This document shows, one piece after another, positions 1 through 10,227 of a stretch of DNA of 64,000 nt. A program made the position numbers and the translations under genes. Position 1 is the stretch's first letter, and each line of letters begins with the position of its first letter. The stretch spans positions 1 to 64,000 of the forward strand of contig JAPOZM010000060.1 in assembly GCA_026706075.1 (NCBI GenBank), written 5' to 3'. Origin of the DNA: Gemmatimonadaceae bacterium. Its GTDB lineage: Bacteria; Latescibacterota; UBA2968; UBA8231. The notes below the pieces were generated by a model. It saw only the letters and a list, made by a program, of their open reading frames with translations, made no database searches and had not been told where the DNA came from.

Positions 1-350
1 ACACCCACTACCACTTCGAGGGCGGGCCCCAGGTGACCGCCAGCGGCGGCTGGCTCTCCCAGCAGGGCTGTCCCTTCGAGCACGGCTACGACGTGTTCTT
101 CGAGCGGGCCACCCTCAAGTACAACAGCTCCTGGGGGCAGCCGCCGGCGCTGCTGACCGCCGACGGCGGGAGCCGCCGGCCGCGGCTGCCCCGCAAGGAC
201 GGCTTCGTCGGCGAGCTGCAGGAGGCGGTGCGGGCCGTCGCCGCCGGGGAGGACTCCCGGGAGCTGTCCGGGGTGAGCGCCCGCGACAGCCTGCGCCTGT
301 GTCTCAAGGAGATCGAGTCGGTCCGGCGGGGCCGGCGGGTGCGGTTGTAG
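1..350 (+). CDS. Gfo/Idh/MocA-family oxidoreductase, C-terminal part
   Basis: The reading frame is open from base 3 and ends at a TAG at 348-350, so only the last 115 residues or so of the protein lie in the window. The visible part (THYHFEGGPQV..., then a stretch ending VFFERATLKYNSS, a DGFVGELQEAVRAVAAG helix and a final ARDSLRLCLKEIESVRRGRRV) is typical of the C-terminal alpha/beta domain of NAD(P)-dependent sugar or inositol oxidoreductases. The aspartate-bearing helix and the final 'S...A..L...IE.S...G..V' helix are usual for that family. The nucleotide-binding Rossmann domain is upstream of the window, so substrate and cofactor cannot be judged. The family call is by pattern recognition. 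Confidence 0.75.
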   Translation, partial: THYHFEGGPQVTASGGWLSQQGCPFEHGYDVFFERATLKYNSSWGQPPALLTADGGSRRPRLPRKDGFVGELQEAVRAVAAGEDSRELSGVSARDSLRLCLKEIESVRRGRRVRL

Positions 351-1085
351 GGCGCAGAGAACCGACGGGGGCATCCGCAAGGCTTGCGACAGAGCAGGCC
401 GCAGCAATCCGCGACCGATCCCATCGACGGCCAGGCCCGGCTGGCCGCAGTCGGCACAACGACCACCGCAAATCGAGCTTCAAAGCCTCGGGAGATACTC
501 AGGGGTCTTTCACCCCTGAGCCCTCCAACCCCCGGTCTGGCGGCTCTCGGGTGGCACACTCCCTCGGGCCTGCCAGCACCGGGCAAGCGTGGTCAGGGCT
601 GCCAAGTCGGCCCGGCCCGCTGCCCGTTTTCACACTCTCCTCCCTGAATCAGGGCCTGATCTCAAGCCAGACCGGCCCGAAATGACCACTCTCCACAAAA
701 GAACTATCATATCGGACCCTGCCCTACCAGTACATCACTCCTGGGGGCTATATTTGTCTGTCCCGGTTTTCTCGGGTCGTATCCTGTTTCCGTGGCGGAG
801 TCCCTCGGAGATGGCCTTTGCGCCACAGGATTTCGGGGGGTTGATGCCCCGGCCGCAGGTCTGGCTCTCAAACCCTCGGAAGCAGCTGCCTCACGGGGAA
901 CAGGGACCCACGGTACTCCTGCAGCGGGCAGGTGTTCCTGGGAATGGCCGGGCTCATTGCAGGGATGCGCGATGGACCTGGCTCTTCCTCGCATCGACGG
1001 CACCGGCACAGCTCCAGGGACGGCAAGGCACCAATCGCCGCAGCCACTCAATGAGCGTCTCTCTACGAGAAGGAGGATCGTCCTG
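351..1085. other. 735-bp non-coding stretch before the Cache-protein pair
   Basis: Several short open frames cross this stretch on both strands, but none has a recognisable protein or a ribosome-binding site. It contains a hairpin at 498-520. Its last 55 bases or so resemble the leader of the next paralogue, with shared blocks CGCCGYAGC, ACTC, ATGAGC and AAGGAG. No riboswitch could be recognised. Confidence 0.6.
498..520 (+). terminator. Hairpin, possible terminator of the Gfo/Idh/MocA gene
   Basis: CTCAGGGGT at 498-506 pairs perfectly with ACCCCTGAG at 512-520 over a 5-nt CTTTC loop. No U-tract follows, so intrinsic termination is uncertain. It lies about 150 bp after the stop codon. Confidence 0.35.
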
Positions 1086-2837
1086 ATGGAAGCCCGAACA
1101 TTGCTCACTTCGGCATACGCGATTCCTGTTGTCGGCCTGCTCGTGCTGGCCGGTCTCTTTTCCAATGCGCGCCCCGCCTTGGCAGATTGTCCACTCCCTC
1201 CCGGCCTGACGCCACCTGAGGATCCGCGTGTGACGGCCCGGCAGGTGGAAGACGGCAGCGCCAGCCTGATGGACTTCGTGCTGGCCGTGAAAGACCATCC
1301 GGAGCTTGGTCAGGTATCGGCGAGTTTGCACAGGATGTTGCACCTTGGATGTCTCTTCAGGCAGGAGGGGGGGCCGTACCGTTCCGGTTCCACCTACCTC
1401 ATTCAACTGACGCCCGACGGCAGGCTATCCGCTCACGCAAAGAACATGTCCTTGTCGGGCCGGCTGCTCGACCCCCTGGTATATGGAGCGATCCTTCAGG
1501 CATTGGGAATCAACCCGGCTGACCTCACCGATCGTGCTGCGGCCCTGGCCGCTTTCGCTGCCGCGGTAGCCGGGGATGGCGGACCGTTCAATGTGCCCGA
1601 TGTCCCAGGTGCTTCCGGCTATGCCGCCGCAATTGTATCGCCCAGTTTCCAGACCCCGATCGTGCTGCTCGCGGGATTCGATCTCAACGAATCTCACGTA
1701 GTTGAAGAAGTCATCGATTACGGCGACCCGACCATTACCGCCAGGGACGTGGTAGATCGAGAAACCCTGAAGGCCTTCGTCACGCAAGCGGGGGAGCGGT
1801 TTCGCGAAATCTCACAGAGCGGCGATCCAGCCGCTTTCTATAAAGCCAGGAACGCCATGCGGGATCCGAACGGGCCCTGGAGACACGGTTCCGTGTACCT
1901 CTACATCCTGGATCTTACCAGCAACATCATCACGTTTCACGGTGCGTTTCCGGACAGATTCGAGCTTCGGCCTCTGATAGCTACTGTCCGGGACGTCGTT
2001 ACCGGAGAGCTCATTCTGCCCCAGGTCATCGAAGCGGCAAAAAGCAACCCGGAAGGCGGCTTCGTGGAGTATTACTTCGACGATCCCACCGACGATACCG
2101 ACAGTGCCGACATCCCCAAGGTGGGTTACGCACGCGAGTTCACCGGTGAACTCATTCTGGGCGGACGCCAGGTCCCACTCCACTTCATCATCGGGTCGGG
2201 TTTCTATGGGAGCGCACCCGTTGTCTCGACGGGTCCCCGCACGGAAGTGGAGGTCACGGTCCTGGGCGACGCCGTCGAGGGGTTGACCGTCGAGTTCTCC
2301 CGCTCCACCTCCGGCCGCGGCGCCGACTACGCCTGGAGGGCCTTCACCGATGCCAACGGCCAGGCGTCCCTGACCATCCCCGGCGCGAGGGTGAGCGGCA
2401 TCTACAAGGCGCGGGCCCGCAACGCAGCCGGCGAGACCGTCGGCCAGTGGCACAGCATCCCCCTCAACCGCAACCGGCGCCAGGTCCTGAGGCTGACGCT
2501 GGGCGGCGGCGCGAGGGTGGTCCGCAGCCAACCGTTGGCGTCTGCCAAGCCGCTGGCCTCGGCCGGTGGTCTGGCCCCTGGCGCGCCCAACCCCTTCAAC
2601 AACTCCACGCTGATCACGTACCGCCTGTCGAGCCCGGGCGCGATGAAGCTGGTGATCTACAATATCATGGGTCAGCCCGTACGGACGTTGGTGGATGAGA
2701 CCCGTGGGGCGGGCACGTATCAGGTCGAGTGGGATGCACGTGACGAGGGTGGCGCCTTGTTGTCGACGGGAGTGTATATCGCCCACCTGAGCCATCCTGG
2801 CGGTGGGCAATCGCAACGGCTGCTGTACCTCAAGTAG
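1086..2837 (+). CDS. Secreted double-Cache-domain protein with C-terminal sorting domain (copy 1)
   Basis: 583 aa. The ATG at 1086 is chosen because AAGGAGG lies about 10 nt upstream and an N-terminal signal peptide (hydrophobic PVVGLLVLAGLF, then ARPALA/D) follows. The frame stays open upstream to 792, but that part is not protein-like. Residues 30-190 and 205-395 look like two Cache sensor domains. The second has the sCache_2 hallmarks GGFVEYYFDDP, KVGYAREF and IIGSGFYG. Residues 400-495 form a CnaB/Ig-like domain. The last 80 residues, starting at APNPFNNST, form an FlgD-like/type IX sorting domain ending in LLYLK. Cache domains usually sense small ligands in receptors, but here there is no membrane anchor or output domain, so this is probably an exported ligand-binding protein. 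Residues 378-505 are encoded by a perfect repeat shared with the next gene. Confidence 0.75.
   Translation: MEARTLLTSAYAIPVVGLLVLAGLFSNARPALADCPLPPGLTPPEDPRVTARQVEDGSASLMDFVLAVKDHPELGQVSASLHRMLHLGCLFRQEGGPYRSGSTYLIQLTPDGRLSAHAKNMSLSGRLLDPLVYGAILQALGINPADLTDRAAALAAFAAAVAGDGGPFNVPDVPGASGYAAAIVSPSFQTPIVLLAGFDLNESHVVEEVIDYGDPTITARDVVDRETLKAFVTQAGERFREISQSGDPAAFYKARNAMRDPNGPWRHGSVYLYILDLTSNIITFHGAFPDRFELRPLIATVRDVVTGELILPQVIEAAKSNPEGGFVEYYFDDPTDDTDSADIPKVGYAREFTGELILGGRQVPLHFIIGSGFYGSAPVVSTGPRTEVEVTVLGDAVEGLTVEFSRSTSGRGADYAWRAFTDANGQASLTIPGARVSGIYKARARNAAGETVGQWHSIPLNRNRRQVLRLTLGGGARVVRSQPLASAKPLASAGGLAPGAPNPFNNSTLITYRLSSPGAMKLVIYNIMGQPVRTLVDETRGAGTYQVEWDARDEGGALLSTGVYIAHLSHPGGGQSQRLLYLK
2217..2601 (+). 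repeat. 385-bp perfect direct repeat, copy A
   Basis: Identical base for base to 4131-4515 (offset 1914). It encodes the end of the second Cache domain, the whole CnaB/Ig-like domain and the start of the sorting domain. The mismatches bounding it are A/T at 2216/4130 and A/G at 2602/4516. Flanking parts of the two genes are clearly more diverged. Confidence 0.95.
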
Positions 2838-2930
2838 CACCAGGGCAGTCCCGAAACACTTCTCAGAGAGAGGACAACCCGCCGTAGCAACTCCCATGAG
2901 CCTGCTCTTCCGGAAAGGAGAACCGTTGTG

Positions 2931-4751
2931 ATGAAATCTCGAACATTGCTCACTTCCGCGTACGCGATTCCCGTTGTCGGCCTCCTCGCGCTGACCGGCG
3001 TAGTTCCCGTCTTGCATCCCGCCTTTGCACAGGCAGAGGAAGCGTGTCCGCTCCCCGTCGGCGTGACTCCTCCTGAGGATCCGCGCGTGACGGCCCGGCA
3101 GGTGGAAGACGGCAGCGCGAGCCTGGAGGACTTCGCGCTGGCGGCGAGAGACTTCTTCAGGAGCGAGACCCGGGGACAACCGACTCTTGAGCGAGCCGCA
3201 TACATCGGATGTCTCACAAGGCAGGACGTCGGAGTCTGGCGTTCCGGTTCCACGTACATCGTGAGCCTGACGCCCGACGGAAGGGTGTTCATTCACCCGA
3301 AGGACATGTCCTTGTCGGGCCGACTGCTCAACCCCGTGGTCTATGGAGCGATCCTCTCCGGGCTGGGCGTATCCATGAGCGATCTGGCCAATCTGGCATC
3401 CACCGATCCTGCCGTTGCCAGGCAGGCCTTCGGCGCCGTCATGGGCCGATTGATTCAGGAACCGGACGGCGCATTCGACGCGACCACCCCTGTCCCAGGT
3501 CTGTCACCCGGCATACCAGGCGCCTCCGGCCATGCCGGGGTCTACTTCTCGCTCGGTTTTCAGAGCCCGATCTTGGTGCTCGCCGGATTCGATCTCAACG
3601 AAACACACCTGGCCGAAGAAGAGATCGACTACGGCGAACCTATCATTACGGCCGGGGACGTGGTGGACAGGGAGACCCTGAAGACCTTCGTCACCCAGGC
3701 GATGATCTACTTTCGAGCAGCCTACCAGACTGGAGGCATAAGCGCTATCTCGAAGGTCAGGACGGTCTTTCGGGATCCGAACGGGCCCTGGAGACATGGT
3801 TCGGTGTACCTCTACATCCTGGATCGTACCAGCAACACGATCCTGCTTCACGGTGCGTTTCCAAACAGGTTCGAGCTTCAACCTCTGGTAGCGACTGTCC
3901 GGGATGTGGTGAGCGGACATCTCGTTCTGCCCCAGGTCATCGATGCGGCGGCCAGCAGCCCGGAAGGCGGGTTCGTGGAGTACTACTTCGATGACCCCAC
4001 GGACGACACCGACAGAGCCGACATCCCCAAGGTGGGCTACGCCCGCGAGTTCACCGGTGAAATCCAGAGGCCGGACGGAAGCGTAGTCCCGACTCACTAC
4101 GTCATCGGTTCGGGTTTCTACGGGAGCGCTCCCGTTGTCTCGACGGGTCCCCGCACGGAAGTGGAGGTCACGGTCCTGGGCGACGCCGTCGAGGGGTTGA
4201 CCGTCGAGTTCTCCCGCTCCACCTCCGGCCGCGGCGCCGACTACGCCTGGAGGGCCTTCACCGATGCCAACGGCCAGGCGTCCCTGACCATCCCCGGCGC
4301 GAGGGTGAGCGGCATCTACAAGGCGCGGGCCCGCAACGCAGCCGGCGAGACCGTCGGCCAGTGGCACAGCATCCCCCTCAACCGCAACCGGCGCCAGGTC
4401 CTGAGGCTGACGCTGGGCGGCGGCGCGAGGGTGGTCCGCAGCCAACCGTTGGCGTCTGCCAAGCCGCTGGCCTCGGCCGGTGGTCTGGCCCCTGGCGCGC
4501 CCAACCCCTTCAACAGTTCCACGCAGATCGCCTACCACTTGTCGAGCCCCGGGCCGGTGCAACTGGTGATCTTCAACGCCATGGGCCAGCCGGTGCGCAC
4601 CCTGGTGGACCGGTTCCAGGGCGCCGGCTCCTACCGGGTGGAGTGGGACGCCCGCGACCAGCGGGGCGCGTCGCTGTCCTCGGGGGTCTACATCACCCGC
4701 CTGAGCCATCCCGGCGGGGTGGAGGCGCAGCGGCTGCTCTACCTCAAGTAG
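2931..4751 (+). CDS. Secreted double-Cache-domain protein with C-terminal sorting domain (copy 2)
   Basis: 606 aa, a tandem paralogue of the preceding gene 93 bp downstream, with the same layout. It has a signal peptide (PVVGLLALTGVV), two Cache-like domains (sCache_2 motifs GGFVEYYFDDP, KVGYAREF, VIGSGFYG), a CnaB/Ig-like domain and an FlgD-like sorting domain from APNPFNSST to LLYLK. The ATG at 2931 aligns with the ATG of copy 1 (MEARTLLTSAYAIP versus MKSRTLLTSAYAIP). A GTG at 2928 is also possible, and AAAGGAG precedes both. The N-terminal two-thirds is moderately diverged from copy 1, while residues 401-528 are encoded by identical DNA. The pair may be co-transcribed. The ligand is unknown. 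Confidence 0.75.
   Translation: MKSRTLLTSAYAIPVVGLLALTGVVPVLHPAFAQAEEACPLPVGVTPPEDPRVTARQVEDGSASLEDFALAARDFFRSETRGQPTLERAAYIGCLTRQDVGVWRSGSTYIVSLTPDGRVFIHPKDMSLSGRLLNPVVYGAILSGLGVSMSDLANLASTDPAVARQAFGAVMGRLIQEPDGAFDATTPVPGLSPGIPGASGHAGVYFSLGFQSPILVLAGFDLNETHLAEEEIDYGEPIITAGDVVDRETLKTFVTQAMIYFRAAYQTGGISAISKVRTVFRDPNGPWRHGSVYLYILDRTSNTILLHGAFPNRFELQPLVATVRDVVSGHLVLPQVIDAAASSPEGGFVEYYFDDPTDDTDRADIPKVGYAREFTGEIQRPDGSVVPTHYVIGSGFYGSAPVVSTGPRTEVEVTVLGDAVEGLTVEFSRSTSGRGADYAWRAFTDANGQASLTIPGARVSGIYKARARNAAGETVGQWHSIPLNRNRRQVLRLTLGGGARVVRSQPLASAKPLASAGGLAPGAPNPFNSSTQIAYHLSSPGPVQLVIFNAMGQPVRTLVDRFQGAGSYRVEWDARDQRGASLSSGVYITRLSHPGGVEAQRLLYLK
4131..4515 (+). repeat. 385-bp perfect direct repeat, copy B
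   Basis: Partner of 2217-2601, read base by base with no difference. It covers the same protein region in the second Cache paralogue. Confidence 0.95.
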
Positions 4752-4822
4752 CGCTGAACGGCAGCGCAGGGGGGCACGCCGCGATTGCGGCAGGGTGAGC
4801 TGGCCGTCAGCCCCGGGGAACC

Positions 4823-5950
4823 TCAGCCCGACAGGAGGTCGCGCAGGCGATCGGCGATGATCTCGGCCTCGCCCGGCTGCAGCGTCTGGGGTGCCACGGA
4901 GATCGAGTCCTCCGAGCCGCCCACGAGGATCGCCGGCTCTCCCTGCTCGAGGGCGCCGGCCACCTCCCGGCCGGAGGCCGGCGCGTGGCCGCCGAAACGC
5001 AGGCGCACCAGGGGGCTGGCCGGCGGAAAGCGGTTGGCGAAGGGGGGATCGCACTCGGCGGTGATCCCGTCGATCCCCTCGGCCGCTGCCGCCACCACCC
5101 GGCAGCGGCGCTCCCACTCGGCGATCACCCGCTCCTCGTCGGCCTCCAGGAACAGCTCCACCGCCCGCAGCAGGCCGATCACCTCCTCCTTGCCGACCTT
5201 CATCCCCCGTCCCACCCCCGAGTGCGGATTGCTGTTCATGGAGGCCGCCTTCACGAGGTCGGCGCGGCCGAGGATCAGCCCGCTCGACTGCGGCCCGAAG
5301 AGGCCCTTGCCGCCGCTGTAGACGGCCAGGTCGGCGCCGATCTCCGTGGTCAGATCGGTCAGGTTCGAGCGCGGCGGCAGCTGCGCCGCGGCGTCGACGA
5401 TGACCGGAACGCCGCGCCGCCGGGCGATGGGGACGATCTCGCGCAGCTGCTCCAGGGGCTGGCTTCCGAGGAAGAACACGACGGCGGCGGTGCGCTCGTC
5501 GAGGGCGGCCTCGTAGTCGGCGGCCGCCACCGATTCCCGGGACCCGACCCGGACCAGCTCGCCGCCGCAGACCCGGAACCCCTGGTGAACGTAGAAGTGG
5601 CTGTCCACGAGGCTGATGACGAAGCGGTTCGGGCGGCCCCCGGTGTCGGGCAGGGATGCGATCGCCTCGGGGTCGGTGCCGGTGAGACAGGCGGCGCCGG
5701 CCAGCAGCATGCCGCTGGCGGCGCCGGCGCAGACGAAGGCGGCCTCGGCCCCGGTGAGGCCGGCGATGCGCTCGCCCACCCGGTCGTGCAGCTCCTCCAG
5801 GCGGACGAAGCTCAGGGAGGCCTCGGCCATGGCGGCCACGACCTCGGGCGGCATGATCGACCCGCCGAGGGTGGTGATCGTGCCGCGGGCGTTGATGAAG
5901 GTGCGCAGGCCCAGGCGGGAGTAGATGGAGCCGGAGGTGGTGCCGGTCAT
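4823..5950 (-). CDS. SelA-like PLP-dependent enzyme (aminotransferase fold type I)
   Basis: 375 aa from an ATG at 5950 (MTGTTSGSIYSRLG) preceded by an AGGA-type ribosome-binding site. The frame also runs upstream to 6028, but the extra 26 residues are low-complexity and cross the groL-side intergenic region. The fold is that of the L-seryl-tRNA(Sec) selenium transferase superfamily: INARGTITTLGG near the N-terminus, a cofactor-binding GAASGML, an Asp-Ala pair in VIVDAAAQLPP, and the PLP lysine in SGGKGLFGPQSSG. Standalone SelA-like proteins of this kind are usually D-amino-acid or sugar-ammonia lyases, or of unknown specificity. No selB, selD or tRNA-Sec is seen here, so a role in selenocysteine synthesis is not supported. 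The gene is convergent with the Cache pair. Confidence 0.75.
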   Translation of the reverse strand: MTGTTSGSIYSRLGLRTFINARGTITTLGGSIMPPEVVAAMAEASLSFVRLEELHDRVGERIAGLTGAEAAFVCAGAASGMLLAGAACLTGTDPEAIASLPDTGGRPNRFVISLVDSHFYVHQGFRVCGGELVRVGSRESVAAADYEAALDERTAAVVFFLGSQPLEQLREIVPIARRRGVPVIVDAAAQLPPRSNLTDLTTEIGADLAVYSGGKGLFGPQSSGLILGRADLVKAASMNSNPHSGVGRGMKVGKEEVIGLLRAVELFLEADEERVIAEWERRCRVVAAAAEGIDGITAECDPPFANRFPPASPLVRLRFGGHAPASGREVAGALEQGEPAILVGGSEDSISVAPQTLQPGEAEIIADRLRDLLSG

Positions 5951-6043
5951 GTCGGTCCGATCCTGTCGCGGGTGGGGGTGGGTTCCTGTGGCGGCAGAAG
6001 GGTACGCAGGCAGGGGGGCCGTCCTCAAAGCGGCGCGAAAGAG

Positions 6044-6077
6044 GAGAGGGCGGGTGCCTGTCGGCGCCCGCCCTCTC
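6044..6077 (-). terminator. Strong hairpin after groL
   Basis: GAGAGGGCGGGTGCC (6044-6058) and GGCGCCCGCCCTCTC (6063-6077) form a 15-bp stem with a single G-T pair and a TGTC loop. On the minus strand it lies about 60 nt after the groL stop and is followed by CTCTTTC, a weak U-tract. It lies between groL and the SelA-like gene, so it probably ends the chaperonin transcript. Confidence 0.65.
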
Positions 6078-6134
6078 TGCCTTCGTCCGTAGAAGGTGTA
6101 GACCGGCGGCGGCCCGGGGCCGCCCCGGATGGGT

Positions 6135-8076
<1,942 letters not shown>

Positions 8077-8149
8077 GATTCGCTCCTTACTGGAGATGGG
8101 GAGGCCGGACTCGACCTCCGGGGAATGGGACATCAGCGCCGGACAATAC

Positions 8150-8165
8150 GCAAGATCTGTGCCAA
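8150..8165 (-). promoter_or_regulatory. Candidate sigma-54 (-24/-12) promoter of groES-groEL
   Basis: On the minus strand the bases read TTGGCACAGATCTTGC. The invariant GG and GC are separated by exactly 10 nt and the flanks match TGGCAC-N5-TTGC. It is about 75 bp upstream of the groES ATG, leaving a leader of about 60 nt. A match this good can occur by chance, but the placement is right. Confidence 0.5.
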
Positions 8166-8210
8166 CACCGGGTATCCTTCTCCAAACACTTTCAACTCAT
8201 TGTAGAACAA

Positions 8211-8227
8211 ATGGTTATGAATACCAT
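8211..8227. promoter_or_regulatory. Inverted repeat upstream of groES
   Basis: ATGGT-N7-ACCAT, centred about 55 bp upstream of the -24/-12 motif in an AT-rich patch of the groES/SDR divergent region. It could be an activator or repressor site. Evidence is positional only. Confidence 0.25.
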
Positions 8228-8343
8228 ATGACTATCCAGGTGAACCATGCACACTGTCTATTTTGAGAGAGAGAAGTCCGCATCCTTTCCTCAGGAGTCA
8301 TCCTAACCCTATGCCAGAAAGAAAGATAGAGGGTTTTCCCGAT

Positions 8344-8371
8344 TTGACAACGAGGGCCTGCCGGGTATTTC
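8344..8371 (+). promoter_or_regulatory. Candidate sigma-70 promoter for the SDR at 8488
   Basis: TTGACA (8344-8349), 16-nt spacer, TATTTC (8366-8371), about 115 bp upstream of the ATG. The -35 is perfect and the -10 is weak. The 411-bp divergent region 8077-8487 holds nothing else recognisable apart from the groES control elements. Confidence 0.4.
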
Positions 8372-8487
8372 CCATATCGGGAACAGGGCATCTCCAGGGA
8401 GGCCCGCAGGACTCCTTCTCGGGCCGTCCGGCGCCGGAATCGTCCGGCCGGGACCGAGTCCTCCCGGCCCCCGCCCGGAGCTGACCC

Positions 8488-9276
8488 ATGGGCCGCGACT
8501 ACCGCGACGCCGTGGTGGTGGTCACCGGAGCCGGCGGCGGCATCGGCCGCGCCCTGTCCGTGGCCCTGGCCTCGAAGGGGGCCCGCCTGGCGCTGGTGGG
8601 GCGCCGCGCCGGCCCCCTGGAGGAGACGGCGGGCCTGATGACCGGCGCGCGGCCGCTGGTCCTGCCCTGCGACGTATCCGACGCCGAGGCGGTGGCCGGA
8701 CTCCGCGGGCGCGTCGAGGCCGGGCTGGGGGAGATCGAGGTGCTGGTGAACAACGCCGGCCGGGGGGCGTACGGCCCCTTCGAGGAGGTCCCCCTCGCCG
8801 ATCACCGGGCCGTGGTCGAGACCAACCTGATGGGGGTGATCCACACGACCCATCGGGTGCTGCCGTCGATGCTGCGCCGGCAGCGGGGCCAGCTGGTCTT
8901 CGTCTCCAGCGTCCTCGGCGAGCTGCCGTCGCCGGACCACGCCGTGTACGGGGCCACGAAGTTCGCCGTCACCGGGCTCGGCGAGAGCCTGGCCCACGAG
9001 CTGCGGGGCACGGGGGTCTCGGTCACAGTCGTCGAGCCCGGACTCGTGCACTCGGGGTTCCACGAGGTCTCCCGGACCCCCATGAAGCGCTTCGGACAGG
9101 TGCCGTCGAAGAGCTCGGAAGAGGCGGCGGCCGAGGTCCTGCGCGCCATGGAGCGGCAGCGCCGGCTGCACGTGGCCGACCGCTGGGTCGGCCTGGCCAT
9201 CCGGATGCGCCGGCTCGCACCGAGGAGCTTCGGTCGGGTCTTCGGGGTGGTCTGGGGGCGGATGCGGCGGCGGTAG
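8488..9276 (+). CDS. Short-chain dehydrogenase/reductase (classical SDR)
   Basis: 262 aa. The Rossmann nucleotide-binding motif TGAGGGIG is at residues 14-21, NNAG near 88-91, the catalytic Ser in FVSSVLG and the catalytic pair in YGATK (Tyr-x3-Lys). It therefore has everything needed for NAD(P)-dependent alcohol/ketone oxidoreduction. The C-terminus (RRLAPRSFGRVFGVVWGRMRRR) is basic and hydrophobic, as in membrane-associated SDRs that act on lipids or retinol-like substrates. The substrate cannot be predicted. The gene stands alone, divergent from groES and convergent with the next gene (17 bp between stops). Confidence 0.85.
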   Translation: MGRDYRDAVVVVTGAGGGIGRALSVALASKGARLALVGRRAGPLEETAGLMTGARPLVLPCDVSDAEAVAGLRGRVEAGLGEIEVLVNNAGRGAYGPFEEVPLADHRAVVETNLMGVIHTTHRVLPSMLRRQRGQLVFVSSVLGELPSPDHAVYGATKFAVTGLGESLAHELRGTGVSVTVVEPGLVHSGFHEVSRTPMKRFGQVPSKSSEEAAAEVLRAMERQRRLHVADRWVGLAIRMRRLAPRSFGRVFGVVWGRMRRR

Positions 9277-9293
9277 CGGGCGTCCGCCGGGGC

Positions 9294-10115
9294 TCAGATC
9301 GAACGGGGTCCGGCGAAGGGGCGCTGGCCCGCCACTTCCAGGGCCAGACCGTACACGGAACCCGTCGCCGCCTCGGCGACGAAGAGCCGGTCGTAGTCGA
9401 GGCCGCCGAAGGTCATGGCCGCCACCTCGGCGCCGGGGATCTCGATCAGGCCCTGGCGGCGGCCCTCCGGATCGATGACGACGATGCCGGTGCCGGGGAC
9501 GCTCGCGTAGAGCTGCCCGCGGGCGTCGAAGAGCAGGTCCTCGGCGCCGGGGTCCTCGTCGAACTCGATGAAGACCTGCTGGTTCTGTGGCCGGCCCTCG
9601 TCGTCCATCTCCAGGGAGAGGATGCGCCGGCTCCCCCGCTCCGAGACGTAGAGGACGGCCGCATCTTCCGAGAGCACCATCCCCGCCGGAGACGACAACC
9701 CGCTGATGACCTCGGTCACCTCGCCGTCGAGATCGGCGCGGTACACCGAGCCGCCGCCGTCCTCGCCGTGCCCCGGGTCGCTGAAGAGAATGTCGCCGGT
9801 GGGCTCGAAGCAGAGCTGCCGGGGGCTGATGAAGCGCCGGCCCCTGCAGCTGTGGGCGTAGATCTCCAGCGCTTCGTCCGGGGAGATGAGGATCAGGTGA
9901 TGGCGGCCGCTCTCGGCCACGAAGAGATCGCCCGAGTCGTCGAAGGCGATGCCCAGCGGCCGCGGGCCGGTCTGGGCGAAGGGCTGGGCCTGGCCGTCCT
10001 CGACGCGGAGGATGCGGTTGGCGGCGGACTCGGAGACGAAGAGGACGTCGTCGGCGTCGAAGGCGATCCCGTACGGCGACCGCAAATCGCTGACGACGAT
10101 CTCAGGTTGGGCCAC
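9294..10115 (-). CDS. NHL/SMP-30-like six-bladed beta-propeller protein
   Basis: 273 aa made of repeated propeller strands such as SPYGIAFDADDVLFVSESAANRILRVEDG, PLGIAFDDSGDLFVAESGRHHLILI and SPAGMVLSEDAAVLYVSERGSRRIL. This is the NHL/gluconolactonase-like pattern of 'G.A.D..G.L.V......I..'. Proteins of this fold include lactonases and binding proteins. The metal ligands of true SMP-30 lactonases could not be assigned. No signal peptide is visible. It is the last gene of the minus-strand run, 112 bp after the SDR at 10228, so it may be co-transcribed with that SDR. Confidence 0.65.
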   Translation of the reverse strand: MAQPEIVVSDLRSPYGIAFDADDVLFVSESAANRILRVEDGQAQPFAQTGPRPLGIAFDDSGDLFVAESGRHHLILISPDEALEIYAHSCRGRRFISPRQLCFEPTGDILFSDPGHGEDGGGSVYRADLDGEVTEVISGLSSPAGMVLSEDAAVLYVSERGSRRILSLEMDDEGRPQNQQVFIEFDEDPGAEDLLFDARGQLYASVPGTGIVVIDPEGRRQGLIEIPGAEVAAMTFGGLDYDRLFVAEAATGSVYGLALEVAGQRPFAGPRSI

Positions 10116-10227
10116 GGGGTCTTGGGTGCGGTGTCAGGAGTTGTGAAACGTGGGCCGCGGGTTCGGGCCGCGGCCGATGCCAGGGGGTGGGCTGCGAAAT
10201 ATAGCGCCCGGCCCCTGCATGGCAACC

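Noticed and set aside
351..1085. Possible riboswitch (c-di-GMP or cobalamin type) before the first Cache gene
   Set aside because: No conserved core of either class could be matched. Only a simple hairpin and a duplicated leader are visible.
4823..5950. True selenocysteine synthase (SelA)
   Set aside because: It is shorter than SelA, lacks the N-terminal tRNA-binding region, and no selB, selD or tRNA-Sec is nearby. A SelA-like PLP enzyme is the safer call.
8077..8487. CIRCE element for HrcA control of groESL
   Set aside because: No TTAGCACTC-N9-GAGTGCTAA or close variant was found on either strand.
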